The translations under genes and the position numbers were made by a program. From positions 1,488,001 to 1,552,000 of the forward strand of contig JAFBJZ010000377.1 of NCBI GenBank assembly GCA_016785225.1: 64,000 bases of DNA, given 5' to 3'. The notes under the pieces are model-generated. The model searched no databases, was not told the DNA's origin, and saw nothing but the letters and a program-made list of their open reading frames with translations. Shown piece by piece: positions 1 to 12,827 of this stretch (position 1 is the stretch's first letter; each line of letters starts with the position of its first letter). The stretch is from Psettodes erumei (taxonomy: Eukaryota > Chordata > Actinopteri > Pleuronectiformes > Psettodidae).

Positions 1-1044
1 CAGAGGGCGGCCTGGACTTCTGCAGGCTCAGGAGTTTACCTAATTATCTGGCATTAAGTCTAAATGGGAGGCTTCCCTCCATCATCCCGCGCCACATGGC
101 CACAACAGGGGATAAGCCGCAATCTTACAAACCATTAGGCTTTACAGTTGCTTGACCTGAGGACGCAGGGCGCTGACATGGAAAGTGAGGCTGCAGGGGC
201 CAGGTCCTGGTTCTGTGCACTGCAGTGAAGAGACATATTCATTTCAGAGTGGGGAGGGGAAAACTCCACAGGGCAGGGTCCCAGACATAAGAGGGCTGGA
301 TATCAAACCTCAGTATTTTCTTCATTGCCCCTTCAGTTGACTGTGAAGTGGCACTAAATGTGTGCTCACATTCAAATTCATATTTATTCTTCCTCCAGTC
401 AAATAGCTCCTGAGTTAGATCAAAGTGTCGCCCATTTTACTTTACTAGGCTGCTTGTGTTTAAATATTTGATTCCAAAGAACTTTCGCTTCCTTTATTTC
501 TCGAGTAAAGTATCAAAAAACGTGTTTTTGTCAGCATCAAAGCTTTTGGAACCGATATCAGTGCGGAGGTTGACGATTTTTTTTAAAGAATAACCATCCC
601 TTGGCCGCTCAGCAACACACGCCATGTTCTATGTAGATCCCCACCACCAAGCACATGAATAGGAAGCCGCACTTGTGCTTAGACATCTTTCCTCAAGTAA
701 GCGAGGGTTTCGCAGTTACAAAGCAGTAACAGGAGTGGGTGTAAGCAAAACCAAATGATGTGACCGCAGAGCAGACAGTGGTGGACTGCTGGAATGTCCC
801 ACAGGTTGTTATTATGAACATGAGGACGGACGCGCAACCTGCCAACGTTTCCCAGAGCACCCGTTCTTATTTACTGCTGCATACAGTAGAATGTTCAGTG
901 CTGACCCCAGAAAAAAGATTAACTGGTACTTTACAGTGTTTGTTTATGGTTGTTGGAGCTGTCGGGTTATCTCACCACACTCCAAATGCTCTGAACAATG
1001 GCTGTGCTGATGGTAATGCTGGCAATTTCCCTGTTTTTTTGCAG
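1..1044 (+). other. bach2: bach2 upstream intron (3' end)
   Basis: This stretch precedes the acceptor TTTTTTTGCAG ending at 1044. Reading open upstream of the acceptor gives no BTB-like residues, so the preceding BTB exon lies outside the window. I see no other gene or RNA here. Confidence 0.75.
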
Positions 1045-4000
1045 GTCACTGCCAGGGGATTTGCCCCTTTGTTGCAGTTTGCCTACACTGCTAAGCTGTT
1101 ACTCAGCAGAGAAAACATCCAGGAGGTCATCCGCTGTGCCGAATTCCTGCGCATGCACAACCTCGAGGACTCCTGCTTTCGCTTCCTGGAAGCTCAGCTG
1201 CGCAGCGAGGACGACGGGCTGCTCCCCTACCACAAGGTGGCCGCGGAGGCAAACAACTTGGAGGATGACAGCATGCAGTCAGAGGTGGAGAGGCCCGCCT
1301 CCCCAAGGGCCCGGCGATGCGCCGACGCCCTCGCCTCCTTTCGGCACCCCGACAATGATCGGCTACCGATGGCTATACCAGGTAACTTCGCGGACGGCCG
1401 GCTGGACTTTGATCGGCACGGAGTGTCAGACCTGCCACGATGCCCCAAGTACAGGAAATACCAGTGGGCCTGCAACAAGCACAATAATGACACCTCCTCA
1501 CACACCAGTACCTCAGGTTTTCCAAGCACATTAAAGGAGAGCAGCGTTAGCGGGGCAGTTCCAGGTCAGGGCAGGCTGCCTTTGGCACAGATCAAAGTCG
1601 AACCACAGGCAGAGGAAGAGGCCATCTCATTGTGCCTGTCAGGCGACGAGCAGGATGTCAGGGATAAGGACGGTGTCACGAATATGGAGATGGATAGCCC
1701 AATATCTATGGAGAAAACCAAGAGAACCAAGTCTCCCTCCTGCTCCCGAGCCCTCTTCAAGAATAGGATGGACATCCCCAGCCTGCCCAACACATCACAG
1801 CAGCTATTCGCCAACAGACTTGTTTGCCCCCAGGACAAAGGAAACTCTCAGGGAGATCATAAAAAAGACTTCGGGCCTTTCACTGGGGAGCTGGGTCTGT
1901 CTCTTACATCCCCAAAGGACATGGATGGTTTCCCTGCAGGGTTGTCCCTCAAGTCCGCTTCCTGTGATGGGGTCTGCAAACAGGAAGTCGACCTGGATCG
2001 CCGTAGTGTCATATTTTCCTCAGGGGCCTGCAACCGTCTGGGAACCCCGGCGCATTCCTACCCTGGTGGGAACTCTTTGGAGATGGAGCTCTCGGAGCAC
2101 ATGCCAAAGGGCCTGTGGGCTGGAGCCAGCCAGTCTCTCCCCACCTCCCAGACCTACTCTCCCAGCACCACCTCCGCCGAGCCTCCGCTCCTGTGCCGCC
2201 CACGGCCCAACACCAGCTGCCCAGTGCCAATCAAAGTGTGCCCGCGCTCGCCGCCCTGTGAGACGCGCACCAGGACTTCCAGCTCCTGTTCCTCATACTC
2301 CTACGCGGAGGACGGCAGCGGAGGCTCACCCTGTAGCCTGCCCCAGTTCGAATTCTCCTCCTCGCCGTGCTCCAACGTGGCGCGCTGCCTCACCGTGGAC
2401 CAGCAGGAGCAGAGCGTGGGAGGGGACGCCCTTTTTAACCAGGTGCAGCCCAAGATCAAATGCGAGCAGTCCTACGGCACCAACTCCAGCGATGAGTCAG
2501 GGTCCTTCTCGGAGGGAGACAGCGAGTCCTGCCACGTGCAGGAGCGGGGGCCAGAGGTGAGTGTAAGACATTGTCTTTTCACATGTAACGCACAATGAGC
2601 CATCACACTCAATTCCACCATGGCTAATTATATCGCAGTGGCCCGCTCTCCAGGTCTGCATTAGCAGTCATTAAATCATCATGTAATTGAGGGAGGAGTG
2701 TACAGTACAAGATTTACAGCACCACCAAAGGGCACAGATGTGCTTTGATATTATTAATCTGCTTCATGCGCTGCTGGAGTTCTGTGTAATGAGTCTGAAT
2801 ATGTGAGCCTGAACGCGCCGGGACGGCCTGAATGCGGGATGTTTTTAAGACTCTGATTGGTTGATAATCTTAGCCAAGAGCAGCGTGTTTGTGAAAAGCG
2901 CTGCAGGTGAGCGAAGGGTCAGGATCCTGTCGGGGTAGGCCTGCCCTCTGAACTGATTCCCTCTTGGCTCCGTTTGTCTCTCAGCCAGTGCCAACTAGCC
3001 TAACTAGCTCCTTTCATCCCATCAGAAACAGAGACATCATATAATCCCCCCCCCCATAAATATGTATGTGCTAATTCTCAGTGTAGCTTAGCCCACTTCT
3101 GACATTTTTGATCTATTAGCAGTTAGCTGTGATGCCCAGCCAAAGTGAAGGTTTGTGATGCAAAAGGATTACAACCGGTGCGTCGCTGCAGTGGCATGTG
3201 CGTGTGGAATGCGAGTGGGTGAGAGCTTCAGCTCCTAACAGGACTGTAGCACAGTCTGACAGTGCTGACGATGATGGATGAATAGCCAATCCTTTAATCA
3301 CCCCCCCCCCAAATCCACCCGGGCACACGTCCTCCGAGCTGTAGACAAGACTGTTGTTGTTTACCAGGTAAAGATCAGCGAGGGACTCTAATTCGCAGAT
3401 GGGGCGCAGCGCCGGCGTAATAACACGAAATGAGCAGATCTCCCACCTGAGGGAAAGACAATAAAATCAGTTTACGAAGAAAAGCCCGGCTTCCTCCTCG
3501 TGCTGCTTTACACTCACTTTAAGAATTAAAACATCCATCTGCATCTTGCTCTGAACAGAAAACTTTGCATCTCCAAAATGTCTCTCAAATGCTGATAGAG
3601 AATTAAATTGGGAGTTCTTTGTTTTTTTTCTTGCTTGCTTGTTTCTCCAGACTGTGACATCATCTGTTGGCCTGAAACGACAACGTCTCAGCTCCTGCAG
3701 TCCGCCTCGACTCTTGCGATATCGCACTCGGCGCTGCTTGCTCGTGCAGAGTGATTTTTGACGAAGTTGGTGGAGAGGGCTGCTCTAAGCGCACAGAGGG
3801 AAGAAAAAAGAGAGAAAGCGCAAGAGACACAGTGAGAATCTGGTGTGTTGCCATGGTGATCAGATTCACAGAGCAAGTCGGTGTGTTGCAAAGGGTCGGA
3901 GCTACATGACAGGATTGTGATCCCCCCCGTGGAAAGAATTTGGTTCCGCTGAGCAGAGCTGCAAGATAAAGAGGCTCAGCAGTAATGTGTAATTATTACC

Positions 4001-7000
4001 TTCATAGCCGTGACCCATCACCACCAGATTTATTGGGTTTTTGAAGGGCCTGCCGAATGTGCTGCTGTAAATTACGTGTGTGTGTGTGTGTGTGTATGAC
4101 AGCCATTGTGGGTTCTCCATTACTCCAACACAATACATGGACTGACTCATAGAGGGTTATCTGCCAGCTTTCGACTAACTGTCACGGGCTGTTGATAACG
4201 CTCTTCATGAATGACTGTTTCCCAGATCAGCCCGCGCTACAGTTTACTGCACCGGTGTTCCAGCGCAGGTCACAGAGGGGCATACAAAATGAAGCTCGCT
4301 GTTTGTTGTTGTGTTGGGCCTTTATGTGGTGCAGAACTGCTACCTCATGCTTCCCGGGCTGCTCTTTTTCCCCTACCACCCCTCTCTGCAACTCTGGTGC
4401 ACAAACAAAACAAGGAGGAGGAGGCTGTCCTCGCTGTGTTTGCTGAGCAAATGGCAGGGGGGGGGCAGCGTTGGTAAAAATAGCTGCAGCCCAGGAGGAC
4501 GGCGAACGGGACACAATGAATGCCGACGAGGAAGGAAGTTATTAAAACACAGGCCCAGTCTGACTGAAGCGTAGTCACTGGAGGTGACCAGAGTCACTTG
4601 AGGTCTTTTTGCGGTCGTCAGGGGCCGTCGGGTTCAGGCCAAGCCACATCTGTGGAAGCGGACTGTCGGCGGCTTCGCACGGCAGACGGCGCAGTCACCT
4701 TAAAGAGACACGCAACCCAGCACATTCCTCCTCTTCCAAAGGCAAAGCCTGGCTCTGTGACGAGACTTTGATGTGCACTGTCACGGTGGTTCAGAATTGT
4801 GCGTTGTGTGAAAGGAGAGAAGCCTCTGGAAAATTAGGAGCTGTACTTATACTATGCCCATATTATACGGCCTCCCCTGTAGAACCACGAGCTTGCAATC
4901 ACAGGATTCCAGCTATGCAGGCCGCCACAGGCCCTCCTGGATTTGACGGCACTGCAGGAGAGTTTGCGTCCACCAGCGTGTGGACGTGTGTGGAGACGCA
5001 GTTCACAAAAAGCCCCATTTGTTCCTCAGTCTGTTTCTCAGAGCTCCAGCAGCTCCTGGTTGCGGTGTAGGCGTCGAGCTCCTTCCAGCTTATCGTCTGG
5101 CCGCAGAGGTGCAAATATTGATCTCGGAGCGAGTGGGAGGAATTAGGAAGTAGTCCTGACACATCAGCATGCTGTTTTTTTTTTTTTAAATTGCTTTTAC
5201 TTTATCATGCAAAACACGAAATAGAGTGAACGTGGGACAGGAAGCGCACAAACCTTAATATCAGTTCCGCTACAGCCTTGCACAATGCCAGAGCTGCATT
5301 GCTCTACTCTAGATATGATGTGGCTGTGGTCTGAATCCCATTTGTCATTCATATTGGTAGCTGTGGAACCGTTTACTTGTTTTAGTCATAACCAGTACTA
5401 GTGATAACAGTGTATGTATAATGTGTCACATTTAATCTAAGTAACTGCTGCCCTTTTCAAGTGATCCTACCACTTCACCCCACGGCAACATGGGTAATTT
5501 AGTTGAAGCAGCGATACAGTGTCTGTCAGGGTGAGCTGCAACATAAATCTTCTTTGTAAATAGGGTGTTTTTTTTAACGATGTAATAGAATGGAGGCTAA
5601 AATGTGATGATAAGATCAGCTGCATGGCAGCAGAGTTGGGTACAGTGGCTGAAGATGAAAAAGCCAGCGAGTATTTTGTTTGCACACTGCGTGTTATGTG
5701 GAAGAATTATTCAGGTTTAACATCAGGGGGATGTTTGCCCGTTCGTTCCCCTCTTAAATCTATATTTAACAAGGGCGATGTGTATAAAAAATTTACTTAG
5801 GGGAGCACAGGGAGTCTTATTTTCTAGCCTACAAAGTACACAGAGGGAGACTTGTTCAAATTGAGCAATGGGAGTTCTGTTTACCCAAGCGTTTTACTTA
5901 AAAATGTGCCGTATATTCATCTACCTCGATGCATATCCTGAAAAAAAAAAAGGTAGCAACAGGGCCATGAGATATAATGCTGCTTCATTACCTCGCAAAT
6001 CGCTCCGGGAGTATGCAATGCATCACCCGGGAGCAGTGAGTTGAATGCAGAGAGCAAAAGGAGGAGATTTGTAGCGTCTGCGGAGGAGAGGAATGGACTG
6101 GACATCCCCAGGATGCTGCTGCACTACAGCTGAAGCAGCGCAGACGAGGCGGGTCTGCCGAGGGCCAGCCGGGGCACAGGACCCGCTCTGTTCCTCCGCG
6201 GGGCGCTGCGTCCACTGGTCACCCCAGAGCCATTCAGCATCCAGCGACCGTACAGTGGTAATCTGCTAGATTCTTGTTGTGTTGATTTTGGCCACGTGGT
6301 TGCAGCTTGGCAGCCAGCGCTGTGGCGCGTTTGCACTCAATTTCCGAGAAACAGCTTGGCACTCTCATAGTGTGTCCACTGCTGCGTGTTTTTTTTTTGT
6401 TGGCGTTGTTTTGGGATTTTCTGTTGATGAAGTTTGACGCTTTTTCATTTCTTTATGCAATTTGTTGCATTGCAAACAAATCGCAGTTGCTGCCTCCAGT
6501 AAAGTAAAACGTGATCAGAAGGGTTTTTTTACCATGGAAATATTATGCACATGACATTTAACGGGCTCTAACACAAATAAATCTTTTCACGAAGCTGATA
6601 CAGGTTGAAACAATCCATGATTGCACCATTTGGCAAGAGAGCAATCAGGAATTCATTTATCTGAAAATGTGGCCCATTATTCCTCTCACCCTCGGGATAG
6701 AGCCAGTTACAGCTGAACCTCTCATCGTTATCTCCATTAAGATCCAACTCAGGGCTCGCATGTGCAATGCTGCTTTATAATCCCATTTACAAGCATGTGA
6801 GATGTAACGAGGTTAATTACAGAGATGCAGCGCCACAACAGACGCGTAGAATTCAAAGTTGCACATTATCAGGATAAGATCTCATTTTGGTTTTGGATTA
6901 GATAAGGGACAAGTATTACACAGACCTGGAGCAGAGGTGTCAGGCGTCGCTTTAGAAAACCGTCTCTGCCAGAGAAAATCAGAGAGTCGGTGCGCCGACA

Positions 7001-10000
7001 GCCGCGGGGCGGTTGTGTGAGATGGAGGCGGACGCAGGAAGCGCATGTGTGCGACTGGAGTGGAGTGTTAATGTCTTCAGAGGAGGTCAAGAGACTGCAG
7101 ACTGACCCCTTCCAGTCCTGGTCGTCAGTCGAGCTGTCCCAGCATGCCATACGGATCAGCTCATGTTATCACCTGGTGCAGGGTAGCAGCTGCCCTGCCC
7201 CAACTACCCCTCACACCTCCTAGTGAAAGTTTTAAAAGCAATAAAATTTTTACTACCATACAGGAAGAATGCATCCAGTGTATGTGACACTTTAAAGGAA
7301 TATTCTGGAAGTTTATTTGCTCTCTCTCCAAGAGTGAGATAAGAAATTTGACAGCAGTCTCATGTCTACAAACAGAACTGGACAACAAACAGAACTGGAC
7401 AACACATCTAACTTAACTCACCTTAACTTAATTTGTACAGACACAGAAACAGAATGTGGGGGCCTCACATACCCAGGTGTGTCTGACCACACCTGACCAC
7501 AATTTGGAGTGCTGTGGCAAATGAGATATTGATTTTTGAGAACTTTTAATTTTTTGAATTCGCCAGTATGGGTTGACAACAAACATGGAAGTGAAAGGCT
7601 CTATGTGGTGAGGCCACATAGAGCAGGTAAAAATGATCACCTCGCCTCTCTGACCGAGCCCGCCCCTCGTTCCACATAGTATTTCGACACAGAACGTGAA
7701 ACTCGAACATCCGTTATTATTCAGCGGTGTCAGGGCCGATGCCCGGCACTGTGCCGGCCCTGATAATAGATGAGCCCTACTTTTTTGCTCTGTACCCCAT
7801 TTGCAGCATAATGACCCAGAGAAAGAGAGAGAGAGGAAGAGATTGACTGGAAATCTGGAGCAGTTGGGTGTGAATTTATGACCACCGTGGAAGTGTACTC
7901 CGTCATCCCGGCTTTGCTGCTGAACCGGTTCTCATGGTGGACGGGCTAAATTTAGCCATCCCCTGTGTACCGGCGACTGGTCGATGCCGGGGAGAAAGAA
8001 ACCAGCACAAGGTTGAAACGTCTCCTCGCTCCCCTTGGTTGTGTTTTTTTTTTCCAGACTGCTTCGGCCAAAGATCCCATCAGATCGCGTGGTGGGAAAA
8101 AGCCCCGCGCTGCTCTGTCTGCCGTGCATTGGGTTACTATCTAATCACAAAGATAGTCATCTTCTCCTCCGCTTTAGACGGAGCTGGCAGCCCGTACAGA
8201 TGTTTTATGGCTCTCCCGACACCTTCCTTTGAGGCTGGTGTTGTCATGCCCTGGCAGAGTAACGAGAGCCCAGTGTGGCCTTGAAAGCTCGGGCCATTAT
8301 TTATTCATGTGTCTGCATGCGGATGCTGAGTTGAGATGAGAAAGGGGGCTCCTGGCGGCTCAGAGGGCTGCACTCCTAATGAGGGAACCAGAGCCATTTT
8401 CTCCCTCAGAGGTGGATTGACATCTAGATTTGCCTCTCTGTGGAGAGTCATTTCGATTTGCTCGTGAGTAGGCACCTTTGCTTTTATCCCCCCCACCTCC
8501 GAGCGCGGAGCTTGCACCGGTTGTCACCTCAGCCGCCGTGCAACAGTAGGTGGAGAGGCGGAGCCCCATCCGAGGCGGTTAAGGGCCTCCGGGGAGCATC
8601 TGGCTCAAGTAGCCAGGTACAGTGTGGAGCGGGAGTCGCACCGCTCGCTCCGTTTTCTCCCCCACTTCCTCCTTTGTTCGGCTTTGTTCTTCCTGCGCTC
8701 CACAGAGGCAGCCACGGGGATAGAGAGAGAGCGAGGGGAAGGGAGAGGAGGAAGAGAGAGCTGCAGCTTCTCTCATCTCTGCCAAGCTCTCCGGCTGTCT
8801 TCCTCTGGCTCTTTGTTATGCCTCCGCTGCTTCCCTCGCCGCCTAAAGCTACGGCTCCCTGGTGCACACAGATACCAGTGGGGTGGATCTGCCTGTGATG
8901 TGCTTATCATAAGGTTTGCCATCACCTCGGGGAGAGAGGCCGACTCTCCAAACTGAGAAAAAGAAAATAAACACATACAAAAACCTTGATATGTTGCTGT
9001 GGAAGCAATATTCAGCTTTCTAAGCCTGGTGTGCGCTGCCAAATCACAGCTGCATTTATCGTTTCTCCCATTAGTTTTTGTTCTTAAGCCCCTGATGCCT
9101 GCTGCACATATTCATGACCCCCAGAAAACCACCTGACACTGATTTGGATCAGGTTGACAAGTCACTGCCCTCCCCCCAAAATACTGGCATACTTCAAAGT
9201 CAGATGGAGAGGCTCTCTTCCAGGACAGATGGAGGGGGACTCTTTTCTTGGATCACCTTTTCCCCTCTGCCTGAGAACGTGTTACATGTTAAATAATGAG
9301 GCGGAGCGAGCAGGCGGCTCATCGGTCCCGCTCCCCCAGGCGCCTGGAGTGGTGCTCTTTTGCCATCTTGTGGTTGGATGTAGAAAATGTCCCACAGCGA
9401 GCAGACAATGAATTCTCTGCTTTATTCACTTGGTAAATTGTTCATTAATCTCCTTCATTGAACCACACAGGAGATGCATATCGAGAGAAGCAGAAGGTTT
9501 GAGACATTTTTGTGATAGTTCTTTTCTTTTTAAATTGAGATGTGGATTAAGTAAAACAGGCTGGAGTTTTGAGTAGGCCACACAATTACAACTTTTGCAA
9601 TTTTTAATTCTAATCATTAATAAACTGACTAAAAAACCAACTGTAAGATATTTAAATTCCTCCTCCATTCTTGCATTATAGCATAGCTTAACATTTAATC
9701 CACTCTTGTGACATAGAAAATAATGATTACACTCACTTCATACTACTAGGTTGTGGCCATTAGACAGTCTGTCCTCCAGAGTGGAAAAAGTCTGAGTTCA
9801 AGGAATCATCATGTTTGATCTGAAGACACATAAAATGAATCAGTAACTGGCACGGTGAATAATGCATGGTTACGCTGGCTGGTGTTGGCAGCATTGTTGC
9901 TTAAAGCTGACATGGACGAGAGGAGGAATTCTGGGCTCCAGCAAGGATTGTAGAAATAGGAAAATGTATTCATGGGCTGCTTCAAAGCCCCCGTCCACAC

Positions 10001-12827
10001 TACCAGCTGTAAGACAATGGAGAAATACTAAATCCAAAAACATCTGAACCCCATTTGGAAAAAGCAGCTCATGCAATTTCTTTGCCTTTCAGATTCACAA
10101 TATGGTTTTATACACACAAAGAAAGAAAAAGAATAGATACGTTTTTTTTTACTCCTACACTAGTAATTCTGTAATCCTCAGTAGATTGTATCTTCTCTCA
10201 GGTCTGTGTGGGAGTGTGCAGACTGACATCTCCTTCACTCTCCTGTTGGCTTCATTGCACTTGAACCTACATCTTCGTCATTCTCATTTGCACATGTAGC
10301 CTCACATAAGTTCCAGAAGAACTTCACCACAACCTGAAAATACCAGCGTGGAAGTGCAAGGCTTTCACATTTGAAAATGGATTAGCATTTACAACAAGGG
10401 TTTACAACAGCCTTTAAATTTGCCTTTTGTAATTATATGCCTGCAAATAGAGTTATTATTACTTTGAGTTAAATACTAAATTCTTTATTTGGTCGATTAA
10501 TACATTTACCCATATACATTTTTTAAAATTAAATTCCCCTTTTTAATTTCAATTATTCCAGTATATATCAGACCCCGTACTAAAGTAAGATGAACTTTTA
10601 CATTAACTGCGACAACAATAAAATTAACAATAAAACAAAATTTAAAAAACAAATTACAACTGTCTTGTACATAATGTCTGATCCTTTTGACTTCTTTTTC
10701 CAGGTGAAGCTCCCTTTCCCCGTAGATCAAATCACAAATCTTCCAAGGAACGACTTCCAAATGTTGGTGAAAATGCACAAACTGACCTCGGAGCAGCTTG
10801 AGTTCATCCACGACGTGAGGCGGCGGAGCAAGAACCGCATCGCAGCGCAGCGCTGCCGCAAGAGGAAGCTCGACTGCATCCTGAACCTGGAGTGTGAGAT
10901 CAGAAAACTGGTGAGTCCACTGCATCTCCTCATCAGACACCTTGTCAGTAGAGCAAAGCAAACCTTGATGTGATGAGATACATCTCAGATGAGCTGGGGT
11001 TGTTTAGATCAGCACTTTGATGCCACAGAGTACCTTCTGGTGTATGTGGAAAAGTGGACGTCTGTGATTGGTCGTGTACGCTTTCATAAACGTTACAAGC
11101 AGCTGTTACAAGTCCCGTGAGAGCAGGGATAACAATAAACCTTTTATTGTAACGCACCGTTCGGTCTCACAGATGTGCGTGCTCCACCTGCATGCAGTGA
11201 GAAACAGTTATGAAGTAGATGTGGATGAGAATCATTTCCATCCTGAGTGCAGATTTGTAGTGGAGACAGGGTTTGGAAAAGAGACTGAGAACACGAGCTG
11301 TGCTGACCTCTAGTGGCAGAATGTCTGAACAACATTGGACAGTTCTCTCCTCCAGTCCATTAATTCATGGCCATAGTCATATTTTCACAGCCCTATCCAA
11401 CCAATGACAGAGTAATATTTCACTATGTAAAATCCTGGAGTCATTACATTTATTTAATTTGCTTTTTTGGGCCAAGAACAAAGTATTTCAACCTTTGAGG
11501 CATAAGTGTTGTTTAATAGCTCTTTTAACTGGATAAACATAACCTTGATTTTTACACATTTTTCACATACTGGTTCCTGTTCCTTTACCAGGAAAAGTTA
11601 AGCTTGTCTGTGGAAGCTATCATTGGGTAGTTTAAATACAACCAAAATGTAAGTAAATTTTCAGCATATTGTGATTTATTTCGATTATTTGTCACTTTTA
11701 ACGTCTCCAGCCACATTCAGGATGGCCCAATGCTGTGAAGCAGAACATTATTCAAAGTCCTAGGGGGACCCTAAAGTTTGCATACAAACCAGACCAAACC
11801 AAACCATTGAATTAGGTGAACGTTACCGTAGTAGAATGTTATAGCTGTAACCTGTTAAGACTAATTACTGTTCACAGGTACGATGACAACCGTGGCTGAC
11901 GTCACATTGTTCAGTCATTTCCTGAGTCACTTCCCGACACACTGAGGCTGTGTCCACAATGACTTCCTGTTTTCTACCAAGTACAATGTCAACCTAATTC
12001 AGCTGAATTGTAATATCTCATTGCAAAGTAATGTATTTCACAGATGTGAAAATATAGAAAACACCTGCTGAAAATCACTTTTATTCTGTGTGTGTGTGTG
12101 TGGGGACACATGTCACCTGTTAAGACAAAACTGAGGTCTCCACAGGTCCAGCCAGGATTTTGAGCATTAAGATTTGGTTTTGGGATTAGGGTTAGAATTA
12201 GGTCCAGGATAGGGGGTAAGGTAAGTGGCTGAGGGATGCATTGTCAGCGAGATGTCTCACCAAGGATAGTGAGTGAAATGTGTGTGCGTGTGCTTGCACG
12301 TGCAGGTGTGTGAGAAGGAGAAGTTGCTGACGGAGAGGAACCAGCTGAAGGCGTGTATGGGCGAGCTATGGGAGAACTTCTCCTGCCTGTCCCAGGAGGT
12401 GTGCCGGGACGTCCAGCTGAGCCCCGAGCAGGTCCAGTCCTTACACCACTACTGCCCCGTGCTGCGGCCCGCCAACTCAACCGCCAGCAACAATGCCGCG
12501 CACGAGCCCAAGCCCAAGCCTCCGCGTAGCCCCGCTGCCGTCGCCAACACCGCTGCCGGCACCACCAGCATCGACCTCACCACCCACTCTCGCTCGGCCA
12601 CGCCGGAACCCAGCTTCCACGGGTCGCCGGGCCCCTCAGAGAGCGAGCCCGACCTGGCTGTCAGAAACGGGGCGGACAAAGATATGGACGGCCAAGATGC
12701 CAGCTCGTACACAAAGTCGGGGCTGTCCACTGCAAAATCCAACCAGACGGTAACAGTTGATTTTTGTCAGGAAATGACTGACAAATGTACAACTGATGAG
12801 CAGCCAAGGAAGGACTGTACTAAGTAG
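1045..12827 (+). CDS. bach2: bach2, BTB-CNC bZIP transcription regulator (3' part; 5' exons outside window)
   Basis: BACH2 is a nuclear repressor that pairs with small Maf proteins on Maf-recognition elements and controls B- and T-cell differentiation. Three coding exons are visible: 1045-2556 (504 codons), 10704-10910 (69) and 12306-12827 (173 plus TAG). All join in phase 0 at consensus splice sites. Exon one opens with VTARGFAPLLQFAYTAKLLL, the C-terminal half of the BTB fold, then a long Ser/Pro-rich linker. Exon two carries the CNC motif and basic region (NRIAAQRCRKRKLDC). Exon three carries the leucine zipper and the conserved tail TVTVDFCQEMTDKCTTDEQP, known in the family as a cytoplasmic localisation signal. 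Five Cys-Pro pairs (RCPKY, VCPQD, SCPVP, VCPRS, YCPVL) fit the family's heme-binding motifs. The visible 746 residues plus a missing N-terminus of about 80 match the mammalian length (about 840). Whether this is the a or b fish paralogue is not decided. Confidence 0.96.
2557..10703 (+). other. bach2: bach2 intron between the BTB/linker exon and the bZIP exon
   Basis: This 8.1-kb intron starts with GTGAGT at 2557 and ends with TTTTTCCAG at 10703. I see no credible coding exon in it; the open frames on either strand lack family-like sequence and are not bounded by matching splice sites. It contains a TG microsatellite (about 4076-4095), a short direct duplication of 'aacagaactggacaac' near 7370-7402, and a GC-rich nested hairpin at 7730-7763. 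Several blocks (for example 6640-6860) have a balanced, non-repetitive composition that could be conserved regulatory DNA, but conservation cannot be judged from one sequence. Confidence 0.8.
4076..4095. repeat. TG microsatellite in a bach2 intron
   Basis: Ten uninterrupted GT/TG units following 'attac'. Confidence 0.9.
10911..12305 (+). other. bach2: bach2 last intron
   Basis: The intron runs from GTGAGT at 10911 to the acceptor ...GTGCAG ending at 12305 and splits the bZIP between basic region and leucine zipper (IRKL / VCEKEKL), the same place as I recall for mammalian BACH2. It holds a TG-rich stretch near 12090-12101 and nothing else I can name. Confidence 0.85.

Noticed and set aside
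760..1044. Upstream extension of the bach2 exon frame to an ATG at 760
   Set aside because: The residues before 1045 are not BTB-like and a strong acceptor (T-run then GCAG) ends at 1044, so this is intron.
1655..2560. 301-codon open frame on the + strand
   Set aside because: It is the alternative frame of the bach2 exon, driven by high GC; the conserved BACH2 residues are in the other frame.
2557..2598. Extension of the bach2 exon past 2556 to an in-frame stop
   Set aside because: GTGAGT at 2557 is a consensus donor, and the family sequence continues exactly at 10704.
4609..5070. 153-codon open frame in a bach2 intron
   Set aside because: No recognisable domain, no splice context, biased composition; expected by chance in an 8-kb intron.
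8440..8898. Overlapping open frames on both strands in a GC-rich part of a bach2 intron
   Set aside because: GC-rich DNA keeps several frames open at once; none shows protein-like conservation.
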